This document shows, piece by piece, positions 29,229 through 38,719 of a DNA stretch of 64,000 nucleotides. Positions within the stretch are counted from its first letter, which is position 1. Each line of letters opens with the position of its first letter. Location of the stretch: the NCBI GenBank assembly GCA_963722585.1, contig CAVRNU010000013.1, forward strand, positions 62,001 through 126,000, read 5' to 3'. The notes under the pieces were generated by a model. That model saw only the letters and a list, made by a program, of their open reading frames with translations. It did no database searches and was not told the DNA's origin. Source of the stretch: KBS-96 sp963722585 (GTDB taxonomy: Bacteria; Acidobacteriota; Terriglobia; Bryobacterales; Bryobacteraceae). The translations under genes and the position numbers were made by a program.

Positions 29229-30678
29229 TTGCCAAACTCACTGCTTTCTTCCATCAACCACATCGTTGTGCTGATGCTGGAAAATCGGTCGTTCGATCAC
29301 ATGTTGGGCTTCCTTTATGCCGCCAACGGCAACACGTCCCCGTCTGGCCAGCCATTCGAAGGCTTAACCGGGAAGGAATCGAATCCCGACGGTTCCGGCC
29401 GAAGTGTTCAGGTCTTTCAAATTCAAACGAGCGATCCTGACGCCTACTTCATGCCGGGCGCGGACCCAGGCGAAGGATACGCGGCCACCAATTCACAACT
29501 GTTCGGGAGCACCGCCCCGCCCACGCCGCCCATCGCCACCAACAACAGTTTTGTCACCGACTACAGCTACACCTTGGGATGGGAAAGCAAAGACGGATGG
29601 TCAATTGTCCAGGGTACGACAGCCAACGACATCATGGGCATGTTTACGCCGCAAACGTTACCAGTACTTTCTGCGCTGGCGAGTGGTTTCGCTGTTTGCG
29701 ATTTCTGGTTTGCCTCCGTGCCGACTGAGACTCTCCCCAACCGCGCCTTTGTCTGCGCGGCCACGTCACAGGGCCACATGGACGACAACACCAAAAGCCA
29801 CACCTGCCCGAGCATTTTCGGATTGCTTCCGAACAACAACATTAGTTGGAGCGTATACGGCTACGACAACAGCTCCGCTCACCCGCAACAATTTCGCCGA
29901 TACCACCAACGCCGACGATAGCCATTTTGGCCAGTTTCCCGATTTTCAGGCTGCCGCAGCCAATGGCAGGCTCGCAAGTTACGTGTGCCTGGAGCCGAGC
30001 TTTGACGCGAGAGGCAATAGCCAGCATCCGAATTACAACGTCGCTGCTGGTGAACAGTTGATCCACGACGTGTATTACGCGTTGCGAAGTGGCCCTAGTT
30101 GGAATCAGACTCTGCTCATCATTACGTATGATGAGCATGGCGGCTACTACGACCACGTCCCGCCTTCTTCCGGTGCCGTTCCGCCCGATAATTCCGCGGG
30201 CGAATATGGATTCGATTTCACCCGCTTTGGTGTCCGTGTGCCAACGGTTCTGGTCTCGCCTCTCATCCCTGCCGGCACCGTTCTCCGAGTGTCAGCAGCT
30301 GCAACTCCTTTTGACCATACGTCGATCCTGAAAACCGTGGAAAACCGCTGGAACCCACCCGCGCTCACCGTCCGCGATGCGGCAGCCGTCGACGTGAGCG
30401 CCGCTTTGACTTTGACAACACCACGAACCCACGATCCGCTCGCAGGCGTAGCCGTCCCCGTAGCCAGCGGCTCTGTTCCCAACGCCGATCAGCCCTCGCA
30501 TTTGCAAGAAGTCCAGGCGGAATTAGTCGCCCAGCTTCCCGTGCCTGACGTGCAGGGGCCCGCGCGGCCCGCGCTTGCAGCCCTACGCACGAACGAGGAT
30601 TATAAGAATTTCATTCGCTCCCACATGCAGGCCTTGCAGGATTCGCGAAAGCGCCTGCCTTTGTCCAAAGGCATCTAA
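29229..30678 (+). CDS. Phospholipase C/acid-phosphatase-type phosphoesterase (frameshifted)
   Basis: Phosphoesterase family (PF04185). The first frame has INHIVVLMLENRSFDHMLGF, with the catalytic Asn/metal ligands in ENRSFDH, then GWSIVQGTTANDIMGMF and NRAFVCAATSQGH. The second frame, entered after an indel near 29880, has YVCLEPSFDARGNSQHP, LLIITYDEHGGYYDHVPPS and FDHTSILKTVENRW. About 480 residues when joined; family length is similar. No obvious signal peptide at the Met used. It would hydrolyse phosphate mono- or diesters such as phospholipids. Monocistronic. Confidence 0.8.
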
Positions 30679-30999
30679 AAGCCCGCGCATATCTCTATTC
30701 AGCGAGCTCTGCTTGCTCCACGCTGAACTCGTCTTGTGCGTTCTGATCCGAATGAGAGAATTCGGCACGTGATCCATAAGTCGGCTTCGGGGAGATGTGC
30801 GATGAAGTGATCCATGTCGGTCCTGAAAACGCCGCTCACATGATGCAATGCGGATTTTTCGGGACCAATCTCGCGACACCAAGCTGACGCTGCGGCGGGT
30901 TGTCTTGATTTTCGGCGCAACTACGTGATGTTCCGTAAACACATGGCCGTAAGGGCGGACTGATCCGTGCGGATTCGGAATTCGGGGGTGGAATTTTCT
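30679..30999. other. Convergent spacer
   Basis: No ORF with recognisable content. It separates the phosphoesterase from the convergent isochorismatase-fold gene. Confidence 0.45.
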
Positions 31000-31587
31000 T
31001 TAGCCGAGACGAAGCTGTTGCACAATCGAAAACATCTGCTTGCCAAGCTCGGTCGTGAAATCCGGTGCGAACTTAGTGGCAATCGAGACAACCGCAGTGG
31101 TGATCGCACCCGAACGTTCCATCTGCCGAAAGGCGGCTTCTTCCGTTCTCGTCGACATGCCACCACATGCGTCGACCGGGACCAGAACTTGGTAGCCGTG
31201 TTTGCGCGCGTCTAAAGCGGCGTGAAGGACCACCACTTCCGTGGCGAATCCGGCAATGATGAGAACCTTGCGTCCTCCCTCGCCGAGACGCTCCACAGTT
31301 GCGCTGTCGCAGAAAGGACTGTCGGGCGTGCGCGGTTTTTGTGTCATCGCGCCTGAATCGACCAATGCTGGAATCACCTCCGGTGCTTTCTGTTCCTCCG
31401 GCACGACACTCAGTGTGACGGGTAGTTGAAACAGTTTGGCCAGTTGCAGGAGCACGCCCGCAGATTGGCTTAATGCTTCCGGGCGGGTCGTCTTGCTGCG
31501 GGCTACAATCTGCTTCTGCAGATCGCAGAAGAGCACTTGCGTCGTGTCAATCGAGAGCTGCTCCCAGGGCATTGTCTGGTCAGGCAT
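31000..31587 (-). CDS. Isochorismatase-fold hydrolase
   Basis: A 195-residue protein from ATG 31587; the longer frame upstream is the shadow of the monooxygenase. TQVLFCDLQKQIVAR carries the first acidic catalytic position, and VLIIAGFATEVVVLHAALDA is the segment that in cysteine-dependent members reads GxxTxxCV. Here the Cys is replaced by Val. VLVPVDACGGMSTRTEEAAF follows. The start overlaps the monooxygenase stop by 8 bp, so the two belong to one operon. Either it is a Cys-independent member or it no longer hydrolyses amides. Confidence 0.85.
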   Translation of the reverse strand: MPDQTMPWEQLSIDTTQVLFCDLQKQIVARSKTTRPEALSQSAGVLLQLAKLFQLPVTLSVVPEEQKAPEVIPALVDSGAMTQKPRTPDSPFCDSATVERLGEGGRKVLIIAGFATEVVVLHAALDARKHGYQVLVPVDACGGMSTRTEEAAFRQMERSGAITTAVVSIATKFAPDFTTELGKQMFSIVQQLRLG

Positions 31588-32788
31588 GTTGCCCTTTCGC
31601 TTCCGCTGACGTACCTTGCGGGACCAGCCATTGGTCGCAGAATTTTGCAAGCTCTGGAATGGATTTGTCCGTTCCGGTGAACGCAAGATAACCATCCGGG
31701 CGCACCAGCGAGATGGAAGGCGAGTTGCCAAAGAGGTTCTTGAATTTTTCGGCGTGTTGCTCCTGTGACCCGATCTGATGGCCCCGCATTAAGTGACGCC
31801 AGGAGCCGATCGAATCCTGCATCGCCAAGTGCGTGCTTGGCGGGTCCGCGATGTTGCTGTAAAGAAGCGTGAACGCCAAAGGGTCCAACAGTTCAAAGAT
31901 GGTGGCGAGTTGCGTCTGCTGCTCGGCAGATCCCTCGCGGTTCAACACAATGATAGGTAAGTCCGGCACGCGATCACCCGCCCGCAGACTACCGGAATCC
32001 CCATCAGAAATAGCCAGGGGACTGGCCTGATAATTCAGCGCAAGCTGGCTCATGCGTTCCGTACTGTTGAGCTGCACTGCTTCAAGGCTCACGAGCCAAG
32101 GGGCAATGTGATTGAAAACGGAACGGAATAGCGGATTCTCTGAACCGATAGCGTGGGTCAGGCCCTCAGTCTTTGTCAATACATTCCGAACGACAGGGAC
32201 TCGTTCGGCGCTGTAGGTATCGAGAAGTTCCGGCTTCGCCTGGCCCTTCATCACCATGGCCAGCTTCCAAGCAAGATTAATCATGTCTTGCATCCCCGTG
32301 TTCATGCCTTGTGCGCCGGCCGGGCTATGGATATGAGCAGAGTCTCCGCCGAGGAAGATTCGCCCCACACTCAGGTGATGGATCATACGGCTGTTGATGC
32401 GGAACCACGAACTCCAGGTCATGTCGTAAAATCGCGCCGGTATGTGTGCGCGCTGATCGTAGATTTTCTGAAGCTCTTCCATGGAAGGCTCCGTGTCCTT
32501 CGAAGGCTTGCTGGGGGGATTGCTCGCGATCAATCGAAAGCGGTGATTGCCCATGGGAAAGATGCCTAGGAAGCCGTACTCCGACGAGAAAATATGGAAG
32601 TCCGTCTCAACCAGATCGCCATCCACATGCAGATCGCCGAGCGCATAATCTTCCACTAAGGACTTGCCCTGGAACTGTAATCCGAGCGTGGCGCGTGCCG
32701 TACTACTTGAATCCGGCGCAATCTCGGGGCTCAAAGGGCCTCCGTAGGCGCTGCCAAAGCTGGTTTGAAGCATTTTGAGGATTTCCAC
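31580..32788 (-). pseudogene. FAD-dependent aromatic monooxygenase, C-terminal part (split by IS)
   Basis: PheA/TfdB-type flavin monooxygenase. The conserved second FAD motif is HLSVGRIFLGGDSAHIHSP, then AQGMNTGMQDMINLAWKLAM. The C-terminal thioredoxin-like domain follows (GDRVPDLPIIVLNREG; FGNSPSISLVRPDGYLAFTG). The reading frame continues to 32788, but real homology starts at ATLGLQFQGKS (about 32690), next to an IS1380-type element. The matching N-terminal part is at 34110-34661. It would hydroxylate an aromatic compound with NAD(P)H and O2. Confidence 0.8.
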
Positions 32789-32821
32789 GTTAACCTAACT
32801 TTCGGTGAGGTAAACGTGGAA
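32783..32821. repeat. Near-perfect inverted repeat at the IS1380 left end
   Basis: Arms TTCCACGTTAACC (32783-32795) and GGTAAACGTGGAA (32809-32821) pair at 12 of 13 positions around a 13-nt loop. It marks the junction between monooxygenase sequence and transposon. Confidence 0.7.
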
Positions 32822-34150
32822 TGCGCCGGTCCCCCAGAAATCTTCGAATCGCCTGTGATCACAGGGGGTTGACGCACTTCGGAGGAATCTATTTCTTTCA
32901 CGAATTTCTACAGGTGCTGCAGATCCGCCGTTTTCTGACCCAAAACCTCGACTATCCAAGGCGCAATCAGCGCTACAGCCTATCGCAGATGATTCTGGCT
33001 TTGGTTTATCCACTGGTATTGGGCCTGGATCGCTTGGAGAGCGCGTCATTCTTACGTTCCAATGGCACCTTTCAATACCTGACCGGTCTGCCGAGCTTCC
33101 CCGACCCGCAGACCTTGCGCCGTTTTTTGCTCCAGGCTCCTGACTCGTTCTTGCGACAGATGCACCGCGTGAATGATCGACTGCTGCAGAATTTCATCCA
33201 CATGCCCGACCACCGATCCCGTCTCATCTTTGATCTCGATAGCAGTGTGCTCACAGTTTTCGGGCGTCAGCAAAATGCCGAGGTCGGCTACAATCCTCGT
33301 TATCGCGGCAAGCGCTCGTACAACCCATTGCTGTGCATCGAAGCCAACTCTTCCTATCTCTGGGATACGGAACTGCGTGCCGGTAACGCTGGCACATGGG
33401 ATGGCAGCGTCGAATTGATGGCGACCTGCTTCGTCAACGTGCCGCGCGATATTCGAGAGCTTCGTGTTCGGGCGGACGCTGGCTTTGGCTTCAATCCAGT
33501 CCTCGAGATGCTCGAAGCCAGAGCTGCGCAATACGCTGTCGTGGCCCGCTTGACCCAGGCGTTCAAGCGATTGCTTCCGGGCTTAGGATATAAATCGGTG
33601 AACCAACAATGGGAGATGGCGGAGTTCGAGTATCGTCCGCACGGTTGGCCGGAGCCCCGTCGTTTCGTTCGTGGCGCGAAGATTCGTTCCCGAAGAAGAA
33701 CCTCAAACTACCCTGTTCACACTGGGACGCTACGTGTATCGCGCCTGGGTGAGCAATATGAATCTGACTCCAGCCGGTATCTGGCATTTCTATGACGGCC
33801 GTGCTGGTATGGAGCCGAGGATCTGTGAATTGCGCGAAGACTTCGCACTTCGAAAGATCCCCACGGCATCGTTTGCGGCCAACGCTCTGTACCTGGAAAT
33901 CATCCGACTCGCCTACAATCTCGTCACTGCGTTTCAGCGGATCTGTTTGCATGAATCGTGGCAGAACCTGACGCTTGGAAAACTGCGCTACAAACTCTTT
34001 TTGCTGCCTGGTGAACTGACTCGACCACAAAACCGCCCGGTTTTGCGACTCAGAGAATCTCCAATATTACGGGATCTGGTCGGCGACATACTCAACCGGA
34101 TCAGCGGGCTCAAACCACTTCAGACCTGAAATCGACGTTTTCACGCCGGA
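32804..34150 (+). mobile_element. IS1380-type insertion sequence (ends approximate)
   Basis: It lies between the two halves of the FAD monooxygenase and contains one frameshifted transposase. Imperfect terminal repeats can be aligned: left GTAAACGTGGAATGCGCCGGTC near 32810 and, on the right, the reverse complement around GAAAACGTCGATTTCAGGTC near 34145 (about 12 of 20 matches). Exact ends and target duplication could not be fixed. Confidence 0.65.
32821..34129 (+). pseudogene. IS1380-family transposase, frameshifted
   Basis: The first frame (32821-33660) has LIFDLDSSVLTVFG with the first catalytic Asp, YNPRYRGKRSYNPLLCIEAN, and RELRVRADAGFGFNPVLEML with the second Asp. The second frame (from about 33671) has FTLGRYVYRAWVSNMNLTPA and the C-terminal NALYLEIIRLAYNLVTAFQR. 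Together they give a full-length IS1380 (DDE_Tnp_1-type) transposase of about 435 residues broken by one indel near 33665. Confidence 0.85.
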
Positions 34151-34661
34151 TTCGGGTACTATGTGCGCCTTCCGCCTCGATCATGTATGCACATTCGAAC
34201 TTTTCGAGGGATTCATCCTGATGCTGCAAGACAGCCGTGACGCCGGTTTCGCGCTCTGCCTGCGCCAAGGCGACCATCGTTACACTCCGCTCAATATTGA
34301 CGCCTGCTTTACTCAGCGCCTGACGCAGAACTCTTTCGGTCTCAGCCTGTGAGACAAACAATAGGTAGTTATATTTGCTGTCGATTGGTTCAAAGCCCAG
34401 GCGGAAAACACGCTTTCCGTTTCCGTAGATGCTGGCAGCCTGCGCCGGATTGCCCAGTCCCACCAATTCAGAAGCGAGACCCCGTTGTTCCAGCAATTCC
34501 AACGTTCGAGCCTGAACGCCGATAGCTCTGGATGTGGTCGCTGGTTCGGGTGTCTTCTCGACTAAGCGGACCGAAATGCCAAAGCGCGCTAACTCCAGCG
34601 CCGCCATCATCCCGGTGGGTCCCGCTCCCACAATGAGTACGGTTCCTAATGATTCGGCCAT
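34110..34661 (-). pseudogene. FAD-dependent aromatic monooxygenase, N-terminal part (split by IS)
   Basis: Start at Met 34661, preceded by GGGAGGG. It shows the dinucleotide-binding Rossmann motif VLIVGAGPTGMMAALELARF, then ISVRLVEKTPEPATTSRAIG, ARTLELLEQRGL, and ends with MIEAEGAHST, the conserved GAHS motif just before the domain that continues at 32.7 kb. The last residues (about 12, RIRRENVDF...) come from transposon sequence. The operon order on the minus strand is alpha/beta hydrolase, VOC fragment, this gene, isochorismatase. Confidence 0.8.
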
Positions 34662-34697
34662 CTGTTTCCCTCCCACTATGTTTCTCAAGTGTTGAAA

Positions 34698-34883
34698 TTA
34701 GTTCCGCAACCAAGGGCGGTCTTCATCCGGTTTCAAATCACTGCTATGCGTCTCCAGTGTGTAAAGGCGCATCCGATTCCCATCGGGATCTTCCACCACC
34801 ATTACCCAGGCTTGAATGGCCACCAGAATGGAGAGTGACGAATTCTCTTCTCGTTTAACGTCTCGCCCGCGACAAATCGGCAA
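34698..34883 (-). pseudogene. VOC/glyoxalase-superfamily C-terminal fragment
   Basis: Only the last strands of a VOC metalloprotein remain: WVMVVEDPDGNRMRLYTLET. The conserved Glu that would bind metal is lost or lies outside. It overlaps the 3' end of the alpha/beta hydrolase gene. A full dioxygenase/glyoxalase gene was probably deleted down to this piece. Confidence 0.5.
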
Positions 34884-35680
34884 CGAAGTCGAGAATTAGC
34901 GTGTTGGATGCTTCTGGTGCCTCCAACGGCACAAGATGCGCGGCAGCAGCCACTTCCACATGACGGGCCTTTGGCAGCTTCGCGGCAATTCGGCGGCTAT
35001 AGCTCGACGGTAGAATGGCATCTTCTTTGCCCGATACGATGAGCGCCGGAGCTTTCACGTAACGAAGCGCGTCAAGAGTAGAATCACGGTCTACGAGCAC
35101 TGATCGAACAGTGTTTATGAGTCCGCGACGGTTCCACGAACGAAACATTTTGGTAAGCTCAGCTCCCAGTTCCGGCTTGCTGCGCCGAGTCTCGGGTGCA
35201 AGTTGCAATGATACGATCATGCGGTCAACCAGTTTGTCGAGGGCGCTGATCGCGAGCAGTTTGGCGAGAAGAGTGTTCTTAGCCCAGTCGAACGGCGTGG
35301 CGCTTTCCGCCGTGGTATTAAATAACACGATGCCTCGGACCCAGTCCGGCGCAAGCAACGCGATGCGCGGGCGCGATCATGCCGCCCCAGGAGGTTCCGA
35401 GCACGACCACCGGCGTATTAACATTCACTGCGTCCAGCACCTGGAGAGCAGCCTCGGCACACTCGTCCATCGTGAAACCTCGACCTAATCCCTTGCTTCG
35501 GCCGTGACCAGGCGGATCTAGCACGAGCGTGCGCAACCCCGCCGCTCGCAATGCGGGAATCTGATAACGCCACATGCTGTGATCGGTGAAAAGGCTGGGC
35601 CAGAGCAGCGCGACCGGTTCGTCGTCGTCACCTTGATCGTCCACGTATAGATCGCCGAGAATGGTCTGTATGGTTCCCAT
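34855..35680 (-). CDS. Alpha/beta hydrolase (frameshifted)
   Basis: The first frame (35680-35320) carries VLDPPGHGRSKGLG and the nucleophile elbow GTSWGGMIAPA. The second frame (from about 35370 down) carries IALLAPDWVRGIVLFN-type sequence, the acid region APALIVSGKEDAILPSSYSR and the catalytic-His region HVEVAAAAHLVPLEAPE. One indel near 35372 separates them; about 270 residues joined. Similar enzymes act on esters or C-C bonds in aromatic degradation. First gene of the minus-strand operon, directly opposite the TetR gene and under its putative operators. Confidence 0.8.
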
Positions 35681-35701
35681 TGAAGCCGCCTTTCTTATGC
35701 T

Positions 35702-35739
35702 ATATTCACATTGTCAACTTAAATATTCACATTGTCAAC
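35702..35739. promoter_or_regulatory. Two tandem operator-like repeats in the TetR/hydrolase intergenic region
   Basis: The 17-bp sequence ATATTCACATTGTCAAC occurs at 35702-35718 and again, identically, at 35723-35739, 21 bp apart (two helical turns). Each copy contains the imperfect palindrome TTCACATTGTCAA (TTsACA-w-TGTsAA). On the minus strand each contains a TTGACA hexamer that could be a -35 box for the hydrolase operon. Likely binding sites of the adjacent TetR regulator. Confidence 0.65.
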
Positions 35740-35748
35740 ATCACGGTC

Positions 35749-36360
35749 GTGAAACGCCCCTTTCATCACGGTGACCTGCGTAATGCTTTGATTACGGCGG
35801 CGAAGGAGCTCATCGAACGCAAAGGCACTGAGGCATTTGCATTACGCGAAGCGGCCCGAAATGTCGGTGTGTCGGCGAATGCCGCCTATAACCATTTCGA
35901 GGATAAAGATGCGCTGCTGCGCGCCGTTGCGTCCAGTGGATTCGCCGAGCTAGCGACGCAACGAGAAGAGGCTCGCTCAAAAGCCGCCGCGGATGCATGG
36001 AGCCAGCTTTCTGCGGGAGCTAAAGTTTACGTTCAATTTGCCGAGGCACGGCCTAAGCTCTTCGATTTGATGTTTAGCCCCCTCGGCGTGGGCTCAAGAG
36101 ATGGCAAAGCAGATGGAACTGAACCTAGTGGCCGCAAAGCGTATCAGCAGTTGAGCGACGCACTCGATAATCTTGTTTTAAGCGGGAGACTTACTCCGCA
36201 ACGACGCGCCGGCGCAGAAAGTACGCTTTGGCCGCTTATACATGGGCTTGCGGTGCTGCGTAGAGCAGGCGCATTGCGCGAACCATTCGACGTATCGTGG
36301 GAGCGCATGCTTAAATTTACTGCAGATGGCTTAGGCATTGACCTAGATGAAAAACTCTGA
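35749..36360 (+). CDS. TetR/AcrR-family regulator
   Basis: The start is taken as GTG 35749 (VKRPFHHGDLRNALITAAKE), because the in-frame extension to 35680 would translate through the operator repeats. The helix-turn-helix is TEAFALREAARNVGVSANAAYNHFEDKDA (residues about 25-55 in pieces), followed by the TetR_C-like ligand domain (LFDLMFSPLGVG; LWPLIHGLAVLRRAGAL). About 203 residues. Divergent from the hydrolase-monooxygenase operon, which it probably represses; the ligand could be an aromatic substrate or phenolic toxin. Confidence 0.88.
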   Translation: MKRPFHHGDLRNALITAAKELIERKGTEAFALREAARNVGVSANAAYNHFEDKDALLRAVASSGFAELATQREEARSKAAADAWSQLSAGAKVYVQFAEARPKLFDLMFSPLGVGSRDGKADGTEPSGRKAYQQLSDALDNLVLSGRLTPQRRAGAESTLWPLIHGLAVLRRAGALREPFDVSWERMLKFTADGLGIDLDEKL

Positions 36361-36638
36361 ATATAGGCGGTGGTTCGGCGGTCGGGACGACCTGGGGGCG
36401 TCCGGCGTGACCGCACATAGCGGAATAGAAGCCGACCCTGACGTCTCGTAACCGACCGCTTTTGAGTCACGAACCAGCCCGTCGTTCCGCACACCGCGAT
36501 TGATCGCGATCAGTCGCGAAGGATAGAGTAACTCCGGTTCTCGGACTGAATTGTGCAATCCGTAAGTTTGAAATGCACGCCGGCGCTTACACCAGTTGTA
36601 ATCGGCCACGGCGCTTGCGAATCAGCGGGCACTTACTT

Positions 36639-37000
36639 TCACAGCCGTGATGCAACGCCGAGGATCAGCTCGATCTTTCCCCGATCAAAGCCGTGTAAAT
36701 CTTTTTCGCTGATGCGGCCCTGCTTCACGAGGGTGGCGAACACGAACGGCAGCACGGAGCAGCGATAATCGTATTTGCGCTCGATCTCCAGTCGGCGCGG
36801 TGTCCACCGCTCAACCAGCTTTCCAACTTCCACAGCTCAGACGCTTCCTCCACTGCCGTGGCCATGCCCTTGGCCTCCCGGATGACATCCTGCAATTCCG
36901 TGCTGAGCGCCTGGTTAAAGACTCTGCGGGCCACGACCTTCTCTGAAGGGGACCACTTCAGGTCGCGCGTGACTTCATCCTTCCGGAAGAACATTATCAT
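36639..37000 (-). pseudogene. FRP-like protein (fluorescence recovery protein homologue), frameshifted
   Basis: Two frames join near 36815: DLKWSPSEKVVARRVFNQAL, then SELWKLESWL, then RRLEIERKYDYRCSVLPFVF and ATLVKQGRISEKDLHGFDRG. The W-x-L-x2-(F/W)-L, RR-x-(E/I)-I-x2-KYDYR-x-SV and FA-x-L pattern is that of cyanobacterial FRP, which detaches the orange carotenoid protein from the phycobilisome. FRP-like homologues also occur in non-photosynthetic bacteria, where their role is unknown. About 110 residues if joined. No carotenoid-binding (OCP) gene is nearby. Confidence 0.65.
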
Positions 37001-37212
37001 TATCGGCGCCCGCGATCACTCGTACTAGGATGGACAGGCCACGCAGCTTGCCACCAAAGTCGTCGATGGCTCCGCAGCAGCGAGGTCGGTGGCTGGTAGC
37101 CGACTTGCGGATAGTAATCCTGATTATGAACACCAGAACCGAGTCCTATCCGCTATTTAGGCCGATGTTCGAGAAACGTCGAGCGTCCGAAAAAGCGCCA
37201 TCTCGCTAAGTA

Positions 37213-37768
37213 TTACCTCTTCATCTGCCAAAGGACAAGGTCAAGCTTCTTAAGCTCGCTGATCTCAGAGTTTGGGTACATGCTGTTGAACATTCTCCCG
37301 ATCAACTCTCCAAGGTCAGAATTCAATAATATGTAGTACTCGCGGCAGAGGTGCTCGTAAACATAGATCGCCCGTTCCTGTTTCTCTTTTACACTGCTCC
37401 GAGCAGATAATGAAAGCCCGAAATGCCTCAAAACCAATTTGTCTATCACCGGTTTAGATGGGTCCACCGTCGCGACGAGCTTGCTCGCGAACGATGCCTC
37501 GATCCTGCCAGAGTAGGATCGTATCTCTTCAAGAGCATCCGAAAACTCGATCCCCCGTACGCTTTTCTCTCTCCATCAACGAGAAATAAGCCGTCCTCCA
37601 TACCAGCGCCCGCCGCACTCTGTAAAAGCCGTCAAACTTGGGCTCAAACTCGAGGTCAACACTCACGTCACACGTCCCCACTCTCCGCTGAAGCCATAGG
37701 TAGCGATCCAGGCCGACACTAGCTCTCTTTGGGGCCGCCGCGATATGTTCTTCTGAAAAGTTGAGCAT
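37213..37768 (-). pseudogene. Conserved hypothetical protein, frameshifted
   Basis: The first frame (37768 down to about 37600) begins MLNFSEEHIAAAPKRASVGL. The second continues ISRWREKSV-like, GIEFSDALEEIRSYSGRIEA, SFASKLVATVDPSKPVIDKL, then AIYVYEHLCREYYILLNSD and ends KKLDLVLWQ. About 185 residues joined. I remember proteins with this SFASKLVAT...KKxDFVLWQ pattern as widespread hypotheticals; function unknown. Confidence 0.5.
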
Positions 37769-37960
37769 TGCTGATATTTTCTATCGGGTACCCCTTCAGG
37801 ACCAACGCAAAAGGCAAATCGCACAGGTTCGACAGGAAGAGGTTCTTCCAATGGTCTCTCCAATCGAACGGGCGATTAGTTCCCAGAAACGCGCGATGGT
37901 CGTGGAATCCGATTGCTGGCACCTTAAATGAGCTGCCTAGCGATTTGTCACCCTATACGA

Positions 37961-38164
37961 ATGATGAGAGCCGACCGCGTCGAAGTGTCGCGTGATGAGC
38001 AGACCAACAGGTGGCTGATTCGAATTCAAATCGGTGACGAAGTCATTCGCCGCACCTGCAACTAATCAAAGTGCGCAGATCAGGAAACGCTGCATCGTGC
38101 GGCGCTCAAGACAGTAGCGGACGAAGGCTATGAGGTCGATCCACTGAATATTCTCTTTTCCTGA
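37961..38164 (+). pseudogene. Small conserved acidobacterial protein with an internal stop
   Basis: The frame from ATG 37961/37964 reads RADRVEVSRDEQTNRWLIRI, then QIGDEVIRR, meets TAA at 38063-38065, and continues in the same frame with ADQETLHRAALKTVADEGYE and VDPLNILFS to TGA at 38162. Both halves look like one 65-residue protein type I recall next to various acidobacterial genes. Function unknown. Confidence 0.45.
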
Positions 38165-38435
38165 AATCCTGCCACTTCATGGCACTGCTCGCGACGCCAC
38201 GTGAGTCGTCGAGATTACTGATGCGAGGAACTGTGTCCGCTGTCGATAGCAGTGGATCGGCCTTGCCCAATGTCCCCGAAGCCGACTTATGGCTCGTCAG
38301 TACAGACGTCACTTCCCGTATGGCCCCGTGATCTACGAGCTACGCCAAAAAGTCCTGGGCTCGCTATCTTATTTCTCAGGCTGCCTCCGCTGTCCTCCGC
38401 CATCGATCGGCCAAGCCTTTCGTTTCAACGAGGAA

Positions 38436-38455
38436 TTACATTCTGTAAAATGTAA
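38436..38455. promoter_or_regulatory. Palindromic operator before the toxin-antitoxin genes
   Basis: TTACATTCTGTAAAATGTAA has 7-bp arms (TTACATT/AATGTAA) around a 6-bp centre. It ends 12 bp before the antitoxin ATG, as expected for autoregulation by an AbrB-type antitoxin. Confidence 0.6.
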
Positions 38456-38467
38456 AGAGATCACGCA

Positions 38468-38719
38468 ATGGAATCAGCACTCAGTATAAAAGGACAGGCC
38501 ACGATCCCCAAGGCCATTCGGGATCATCTTCATCTCGAACCGGGCGACCGAATTAAGTTCTTTGTGCATCCGGACGGCAGCGTCGTGATCCTCCCCAAGA
38601 TCCCCACGTCGAAGCTAAAAGGTGTCGTGAAGGCTCGCCGGCGAGCTTCTCTCAATGAATTGGAGACGGCCATCGGTGAGGGCGCCATCACCGGCGCGCA
38701 GCGAACGAGACACCGATGA
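38468..38719 (+). CDS. AbrB/MazE-type antitoxin
   Basis: An 83-residue protein with an N-terminal swapped-hairpin AbrB domain: LSIKGQATIPKAIRDHLHLE, PGDRIKFFVHPDGSVVILPK. The C-terminal tail should wrap and inhibit the toxin. The stop overlaps the toxin start (ATGA). The palindrome upstream is the probable autoregulatory site. Confidence 0.9.
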   Translation: MESALSIKGQATIPKAIRDHLHLEPGDRIKFFVHPDGSVVILPKIPTSKLKGVVKARRRASLNELETAIGEGAITGAQRTRHR

